The position numbers were made by a program, and so were the translations under genes. Positions 23,918-28,163 of a DNA stretch of 28,163 nucleotides are shown in pieces. The stretch is from the NCBI GenBank assembly GCA_934454435.1, contig CAKSGA010000015.1:1-28163 (forward strand), read 5' to 3'. Each line of letters starts with the position of its first letter. The first letter of the stretch is position 1. Under the pieces are notes generated by a model that was not told the DNA's origin, searched no databases, and saw nothing but the letters and a program-made list of their open reading frames with translations. This DNA is from an uncultured Oscillospiraceae bacterium. Its GTDB lineage: Bacteria; Bacillota; Clostridia; Oscillospirales; Ruminococcaceae.

Positions 23918-24736
23918 ATGAAAAAACTTATCAGAATTCTCAGGAAGCGCAGCTCCGGCGGATTTACGCTGGTCGAGATGATCGTTTCAGTTGCGCTTCT
24001 GGCGGTGCTGATGGGCGGTATGATGATCTTCATTTCGCCTGTCATTCAGTCATATAATGACAACACCACCGATATCACGGCGCAGAACACCACCACCTGC
24101 GTGCAGGAGTATATCTCGAGAAATGTCCGCTACGCATACAAGATGGCGATCTTTGAGAATACGAACTACGATCTCATTAAGGATAACGATGCTTACAAGG
24201 CAGTAATATCCTCGATGAACGAGTACTGTTCAAAGCTGAACGGCGGTGCTACTGCAGTCAACAAGACCTATGTGCTCAACTGTCTTAGCCTTCGCTACAA
24301 TGAGGCGGATAAGAGGTACATTCTGTACAGGGAGAACGTAAATATGGCGTCTAACGGTGCACTGGATCAGACAAAATCTGAGAAGGTGTTCGCTGACTGC
24401 CTGTACAACGGGCTCCACATCATCTATGACATCTACAAGCCGATGAACGGCGACTTTGTCGTAGGCGGCACCGAAAGTCTGTACCGTAATGACGCCCTTG
24501 GAATGACGTTCAGCGCCTATAATGACGAGAACTTCAACTATATGGTGTTCCAGGGCAATGGTATAACCGAGCTCCGTCAGATCAAGAACGACCTTGCTAA
24601 CGGCTATAAGGAAGCAGACCGTTTCGTGAAGATCTACCCGGATATTCCCCTTGCATTCAGGGACACAACTGCGGGCGAGAGGGACATCTACATCTACTAT
24701 GTAGCACGTAACCTTGGCGGAAATACAACAACTTAA
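23918..24736 (+). CDS. type IV prepilin-like protein (PilW/GspJ-like position)
   Basis: 272 residues. Leader MKKLIRILRKRSSGG, cleavage after G15, then FTLVEMIVSVALLAVLMGGM with Glu at +5. The helix is followed by a polar stretch SYNDNTTDITAQNTTTCVQE and a globular part. The start ATG 23918 has GAGG 8-12 bases upstream, overlapping the preceding stop; a start at 23840 would overlap the previous gene and lengthen the leader too far. Position after the PilX-like and the other prepilin suggests a minor pilin. It is the last gene of the plus-strand pil operon. Confidence 0.86.
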   Translation: MKKLIRILRKRSSGGFTLVEMIVSVALLAVLMGGMMIFISPVIQSYNDNTTDITAQNTTTCVQEYISRNVRYAYKMAIFENTNYDLIKDNDAYKAVISSMNEYCSKLNGGATAVNKTYVLNCLSLRYNEADKRYILYRENVNMASNGALDQTKSEKVFADCLYNGLHIIYDIYKPMNGDFVVGGTESLYRNDALGMTFSAYNDENFNYMVFQGNGITELRQIKNDLANGYKEADRFVKIYPDIPLAFRDTTAGERDIYIYYVARNLGGNTTT

Positions 24737-24744
24737 ATAAAAAA

Positions 24745-24770
24745 TCCTCACCGTCGTAAGGCGGTGAGGA
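24745..24770 (-). terminator. intrinsic terminator of pilD (minus strand)
   Basis: An 11-bp stem (outer 9 bp TCCTCACCG/CGGTGAGGA, 24745-24753 with 24762-24770) with a GTAA loop; on the minus strand six T residues follow. On the plus strand only AAAATATT follows, so it is a poor terminator for the pil operon. Confidence 0.85.
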
Positions 24771-24791
24771 AAATATTAAGGCTGTTTCAGG

Positions 24792-25850
24792 TCACATCTG
24801 CGGGAAGATAAGCCCCACGTACCAGGAAACGATCTGGCTGCCGAACAGGAATGCAGAAGCTATTCCGATGGAAAGAAACGGTCCGAATACCATACGGCGT
24901 GAGTACTTCACACGGGTTATCTGATCCTCCTTGATGGTTATGCGGAATGCGCCTTCACGTTCGGTGGTTATCTGCTCACGGATAGTCTTGCTGAGAGAGG
25001 ATTTGTCGGGAATTCCCTTCCAGGCGCTCTCGTCAAGGAACTCCCACTCGATATCGGGCTTGCCGCCGGTTATCGTGCCGACTATCACATCGTCATGGCC
25101 CTCAAGGACGTAGCCGACATCCCTGTCGAGCTGCTCCTGATACCAGTCGAGGGCGATCTGGCGTATCTTTTCGGTGAGCTCGAGTTCCGCCTTGTGGTCA
25201 CGCACCTTTTTGGTGATACCATAGACTGCACCGAACACGATGCCGATGAAAAGCGCCGGGAACACACGGTAGCCAAGCAGCAGGGAAGCTCCCGCCATAA
25301 GCTGGAGATCACCGCCGCCCATGCCGCCGACCAGCACCAGAATGATGAACATTACCGCTACGACTCCGAAGGAGATAAGGCGCTCATGCCAGGGGGCGGA
25401 CATTGCGCTTCCCCACGGAATAAAGAACGCTGCGATACCCAGAACAGCGACCGTGATGCTGCACCAGTAGGGTATCTCGAAGTGGTCGATGTCGATACCG
25501 CTGAGTACTATCAGAACAGCGAAAAGCACACAAGCCACGGCGAACTCCCAGGAGAAGCCGTAAACCAGATATGCGCCGAGGTAGGAAACTGCACAAAGCG
25601 CTTCCATGATCATGTAACGGGGAGAGATCCTTGCACCGCAGAAGCGGCACTTGCCCCGGAGTATCAGCCAGCTGAAGATAGGGAACATGTCGTACCATTT
25701 CAGCCGGTTGCCGCAGGAAAAGCAGTGGGACGGTTCCTTCACGATCGACTGATGCAGCGGAGTGCGGTAGATCACCACATTCAGAAAGCTGCCGATCACC
25801 GAGCCGAAGATGAACACGAACACACAGGTCACGATAGTTACTGCTGACAT
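24792..25850 (-). CDS. pilD: prepilin peptidase PilD with cytosolic insert
   Basis: 352 residues. It cuts the leader from prepilins and methylates the new N-terminus. The first cytosolic loop has two CxxC pairs (C43/C46, C68/C71) and the N-terminal GSVIGSFLNVVIYR block. Catalytic aspartates are in GIDIDHFEIP (D120/D122) and GGMGGGDLQL (D181). Between GAVYGITKK (about 212) and the conserved MVFGPFLSIG (about 320) there is an insert of about 105 charged residues on the cytosolic side; typical PilD has a short loop there. ATG 25850 is chosen because GGAGG is 8 bases upstream and the longer frame from 26120 has no such site. It is on the opposite strand to the rest of the pil genes. Confidence 0.93.
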   Translation of the reverse strand: MSAVTIVTCVFVFIFGSVIGSFLNVVIYRTPLHQSIVKEPSHCFSCGNRLKWYDMFPIFSWLILRGKCRFCGARISPRYMIMEALCAVSYLGAYLVYGFSWEFAVACVLFAVLIVLSGIDIDHFEIPYWCSITVAVLGIAAFFIPWGSAMSAPWHERLISFGVVAVMFIILVLVGGMGGGDLQLMAGASLLLGYRVFPALFIGIVFGAVYGITKKVRDHKAELELTEKIRQIALDWYQEQLDRDVGYVLEGHDDVIVGTITGGKPDIEWEFLDESAWKGIPDKSSLSKTIREQITTEREGAFRITIKEDQITRVKYSRRMVFGPFLSIGIASAFLFGSQIVSWYVGLIFPQM

Positions 25851-25881
25851 TGAAAAGCCTCCTATTAGAGATATTGGTTTT

Positions 25882-25910
25882 ATTTTACCATAAAACATTA
25901 CATTTTTCAA
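25882..25910 (-). promoter_or_regulatory. sigma-A promoter for pilD
   Basis: On the minus strand TTGAAA (25905-25910) and TAAAAT (25882-25887), spacer 17 bp, with TGG before the -10. It gives pilD its own expression. Confidence 0.8.
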
Positions 25911-25935
25911 GGGCTTTTTGGTACTTTCCTCACAT

Positions 25936-26066
25936 GTGGGGAATTTCTGCTGCGAGTGGACGTCCTGACCACACAGAGCGCCGCAGGGCGCATATTGGGA
26001 GGAATTTACCGCATAGTGCGGTGAGGGCGGACGCCGCAGGACGTCCCCCGGGGAGAGATCCCCAAA
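25936..26066. repeat. GC-rich array of inverted repeats upstream of pilB
   Basis: GGACGTCCTG (25958-25967) and CAGGACGTCC (26037-26046) form a perfect 10-bp inverted repeat, and its flanks (TGGGGAATTT and ATCCCCAAAT regions) also match imperfectly. Inside lie three hairpins: GCGCC/GGCGC (25978-25991), ACCGCA/TGCGGT (26008-26022) and GCGG/CCGC (26027-26037); GGGGA/TCCCC (26050-26063) follows. A promoter for pilB is not evident here. It could be a mobile repeat, a structured leader, or both; copies elsewhere cannot be checked. Confidence 0.5.
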
Positions 26067-26091
26067 TATTCTGAAAGGAAGAAACTGTATA

Positions 26092-27798
26092 ATGGCTGGA
26101 CCTATTAGAAATCTGCCCATCGGTCAGATACTGGTGGAGAACGGATTTATCAACGAAAAGCAGCTGCAGGAGGCTCTTGACAAGCAGAAGGGCAGCGGCG
26201 GCAAGATGCTCGGCGATGTCATGCTCGAGATGGGGCTGGTGTCGGAAACGCAGCTTGCACAGGCGCTGTCGATAAGACTCAAGGTGCCTTTTGTGGACCT
26301 TGCTTCGGTGCAGATCAACAAGGACGCAGTTATGAAGATCCCGGAGGCTACTGCCCGGGAAAAGACCGTAATTGCATTCGATATGCACAACAACCGCCTG
26401 ATGGTCGCTTCAAACGACCCTATCAACTTCTATATCTTTGAAGAGCTGAAGGTCCAGACCGGCATGGAGATCGTGCCGCAGATATCCACCAAGACCCAGA
26501 TCGAGGAGGCTATCGGCAGGTTTTATTCGCAGCAGACCGTTAATAAGGTTATGAACGAGCTGGACGACGAGGCAGCCGCCGCAGCCCAGCAGAACCAGGT
26601 GGACACCCAGTCCGGCGAACGTATCGACAATGCGCCTATAGTACGACTTGTAAATACCATGGTTGAAACGGCGTTCCGCATAAACGCATCGGATATCCAC
26701 ATCGAGCCTTTCAAGAACCGCACACGTATCCGTTTCAGAATAGACGGCGAGCTTGTGGAGCAGGAGGCAATGAAAGTTTCTCCGGCGCTACATAACTCCC
26801 TTATCACACGTATCAAGATCCTCGGCGGTATGAATATCGCAGAGAAGCGTATCCCGCTTGACGGCCGTTTTGGTATGAAGATCGACGGCGTCAACCTTGA
26901 TGTCCGTGTATCTACCATTCCCTGCGTCTACGGCGAGAAGTGCGTTATCCGACTTCTTTCCACCGCTGATGAAAAGACCAGAAAGATCACCGACCTCGGT
27001 ATGACGGATTATAACTACGAGATGTTCAAGCAGATAATCCGCTGCCCGAACGGAGTTATGCTGGTTACAGGCCCTACCGGTTCCGGTAAGTCCACAACGC
27101 TGTATGCGACCCTCGGTGAGCTCTCCAAGCCGAACGTAAACATCGTTACGGTAGAGGACCCTGTCGAGAAGAAGATCGACGGCGTAAACCAGTGCCAGAT
27201 CAACGCAAAGGCCGGCATGACCTTCGCTGCGGCGCTGCGTTCCATACTCCGTCAGGACCCGGATATCATAATGGTCGGTGAGATACGTGACGGTGAGACC
27301 GCCGATATCGCTATCAGAGCCGCTATCACCGGACACTTCGTGCTTTCCACACTGCATACCAACGACGCTGCTTCTACCATCGTCCGTCTTGTGGACATGG
27401 GCGTGGCACCGTACATGGTCGCTTCCTCGCTGGTCGGTATCATAGCACAGCGACTTGTTAAGCTCCTTTGCAACGACTGCAAGGAAACTGTAACGCTTTC
27501 AGACCCTGCTGACCTCCGCCTTGTCAGCATGGATAAGCCGGTGCAGATATGCCAGGCACACAGGGGCGGCTGCAAGAAGTGCAGAGGAACAGGCTATTCC
27601 GGACGTACCGCTATCCATGAGATCATCGTTACGTCGAATGACATAAAGGAGCTCATTTCCAGGGGCGCAACCGCCGAGGAGATAGGCGCCAAGGCTACCG
27701 AGAACGGCACGCTGCTGCTTCGTGACAACGTTACGAAGATGGTGCTTGCCGGAAGAACTACCATGGATGAGCTGGTAAAGGCAACTTATACAGTCTGA
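26092..27798 (+). CDS. pilB: type IV pilus extension ATPase PilB
   Basis: 568 residues, normal for PilB/GspE. The N-terminal MshEN-like region (1-150) has IGQILVENGFINEKQLQEAL repeated in style as LGDVMLEMGLVSETQLAQAL, the kind of segment that in some homologues binds c-di-GMP. The ATPase core has IHIEPFKNRTRIRFRIDG, Walker A TGPTGSGKST (326-335, K333), the Asp box TVEDPVEKKIDGVNQ, Walker B/catalytic Glu DIIMVGEIRD (E397), and four cysteines (C460, C463, C494, C497) of the zinc knuckle that marks extension ATPases. AAAGGAAG lies before ATG 26092. It powers PilC-driven assembly. It starts a second plus-strand unit with pilT. Confidence 0.96.
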   Translation: MAGPIRNLPIGQILVENGFINEKQLQEALDKQKGSGGKMLGDVMLEMGLVSETQLAQALSIRLKVPFVDLASVQINKDAVMKIPEATAREKTVIAFDMHNNRLMVASNDPINFYIFEELKVQTGMEIVPQISTKTQIEEAIGRFYSQQTVNKVMNELDDEAAAAAQQNQVDTQSGERIDNAPIVRLVNTMVETAFRINASDIHIEPFKNRTRIRFRIDGELVEQEAMKVSPALHNSLITRIKILGGMNIAEKRIPLDGRFGMKIDGVNLDVRVSTIPCVYGEKCVIRLLSTADEKTRKITDLGMTDYNYEMFKQIIRCPNGVMLVTGPTGSGKSTTLYATLGELSKPNVNIVTVEDPVEKKIDGVNQCQINAKAGMTFAAALRSILRQDPDIIMVGEIRDGETADIAIRAAITGHFVLSTLHTNDAASTIVRLVDMGVAPYMVASSLVGIIAQRLVKLLCNDCKETVTLSDPADLRLVSMDKPVQICQAHRGGCKKCRGTGYSGRTAIHEIIVTSNDIKELISRGATAEEIGAKATENGTLLLRDNVTKMVLAGRTTMDELVKATYTV

Positions 27799-27929
27799 TA
27801 AAGAGCGTTGTGATATTACTCTGAGGATAATCACACCGGGATACGGACAGCGGAAAGCCGTGCAGGAGATATCCCCGGGGAAATATTACAGACGCCGCCG
27901 GAATACTTATATTAAAGGAGCGTAACATC
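27799..27929 (+). other. pilB-pilT gap with hairpin
   Basis: 131 bases without a gene. CCGGGATA and TATCCCCGG (near 27836-27843 and 27871-27880) and the inner ACGG/CCGT pair can form a hairpin. No T tract follows, so pilT is likely transcribed with pilB; the hairpin may adjust their ratio. Confidence 0.4.
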
Positions 27930-28163
27930 GTGGAAGGCATGAACACAAACAATATAATGGACATCAACAGGATACTCGACGAGGCAAGAGAGCTCGGCTG
28001 CTCGGACTTGCATTTCACCGCAGGTCTGCCGCCGGTAGTACGTCTGCATGGTTCCATCAGGAAGCTCAGCGGCTACCCGGACTGCACTGAGCCGATAATC
28101 GTAAACATCATCAACCAGATCACCTCGATCAAGCATAAGTCGCAGATCTCCAAGGGCCTGGAC
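27930..28163 (+). CDS. pilT: type IV pilus retraction ATPase PilT, N-terminal part (runs off the window)
   Basis: The first 78 codons are present and in frame to the last base. The sequence MNTNNIMDINRILDEARELG, then CSDLHFTAGLPPVVRLHGS, is the PilT N-terminal domain pattern (ASDLHLxxGxPPxxRxxG). GTG 27930 is chosen because AAAGGAG lies 9 bases upstream; ATG 27939 is an in-frame alternative that would put it 18 bases away. The ATPase motifs lie beyond the window, so the distinction from other PilT/PilU-like ATPases rests on the N-terminal domain and the neighbour pilB. Retraction gives twitching or pulling force. Confidence 0.88.
   Translation, partial: MEGMNTNNIMDINRILDEARELGCSDLHFTAGLPPVVRLHGSIRKLSGYPDCTEPIIVNIINQITSIKHKSQISKGLD

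Noticed and set aside
25095..25847. 250-codon plus-strand frame
   Set aside because: Antisense to pilD, whose catalytic motifs are intact; the His/Glu-rich product is typical of a shadow frame.
25851..26120. Longer pilD start at 26120
   Set aside because: It adds 90 residues encoded by the repeat-rich gap and the pilD promoter; a good ribosome site supports 25850.
1..28163. CRISPR array, prophage or insertion sequence
   Set aside because: No regularly spaced direct repeats, Cas, transposase, integrase or phage structural proteins were recognised in any frame.

Overview
The window looks like a chromosomal segment of a Gram-positive, low-motility gut-type Clostridia, probably close to Ruminococcus/Oscillospiraceae. 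Reasons: moderately GC-rich genes with AT-rich gaps, strong AGGAGG ribosome sites, textbook sigma-A promoters (several with TTGACA/TATAAT-like boxes at exactly 17 bp), ribonuclease Y, an rpsF-ssb-rpsR operon, and a type IV pilus locus without an outer-membrane secretin. The genus is an inference; no marker here fixes it.

Layout. 1-720: 3' end of a 5S rRNA followed by tRNA-Lys, -Glu, -Met and -Trp, then two intrinsic terminators separated by a 161-bp element with near-perfect terminal inverted repeats. 721-2937: an ECF sigma factor overlapping a membrane-anchored DUF4367-type partner, then a GNAT acetyltransferase with its own promoter. 2938-3190: AT-rich repeat-bearing gap. 3184-7287: a small PH-domain membrane protein (minus strand) diverging from a MarR repressor and a large fused ABC ATPase/permease, with an operator-like repeat over the marR -10 box. 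7299-9533 (minus): pyrE, an F420-ligase-family protein and a FliD-like protein in one likely operon. 9534-11667: a long structured leader and rny. 11740-13985: a TetR regulator converging on and overlapping an alanine/sodium symporter with an extra soluble segment. 14117-14924: an orphan OmpR-type response regulator. 14963-16233 (minus): rpsF-ssb-rpsR.

16519 to the end is a type IV pilus (T4P) locus: pilC, a fused pilM-pilN, pilO-like, a very large PilX-like protein, two large prepilins, then (opposite strand) prepilin peptidase pilD, then pilB and the start of pilT. Together these give the inner-membrane platform (PilC, PilMN, PilO), the extension and retraction ATPases (PilB, PilT), the peptidase that matures the pilins (PilD), and a set of candidate tip/minor pilins. 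A compact major pilin and any PilP/PilQ are not in the window.

The most unusual points are the PilM-PilN fusion that keeps the PilN INLL motif as an internal linker, the 751-residue PilX-like protein with a repetitive beta-rich core and a five-cysteine cluster, the roughly 105-residue cytosolic insert in PilD, the FliD-like protein outside any flagellar context, the possible attenuator in the rny leader, and the seven LxxEQ repeats in the ABC transporter ectodomain.
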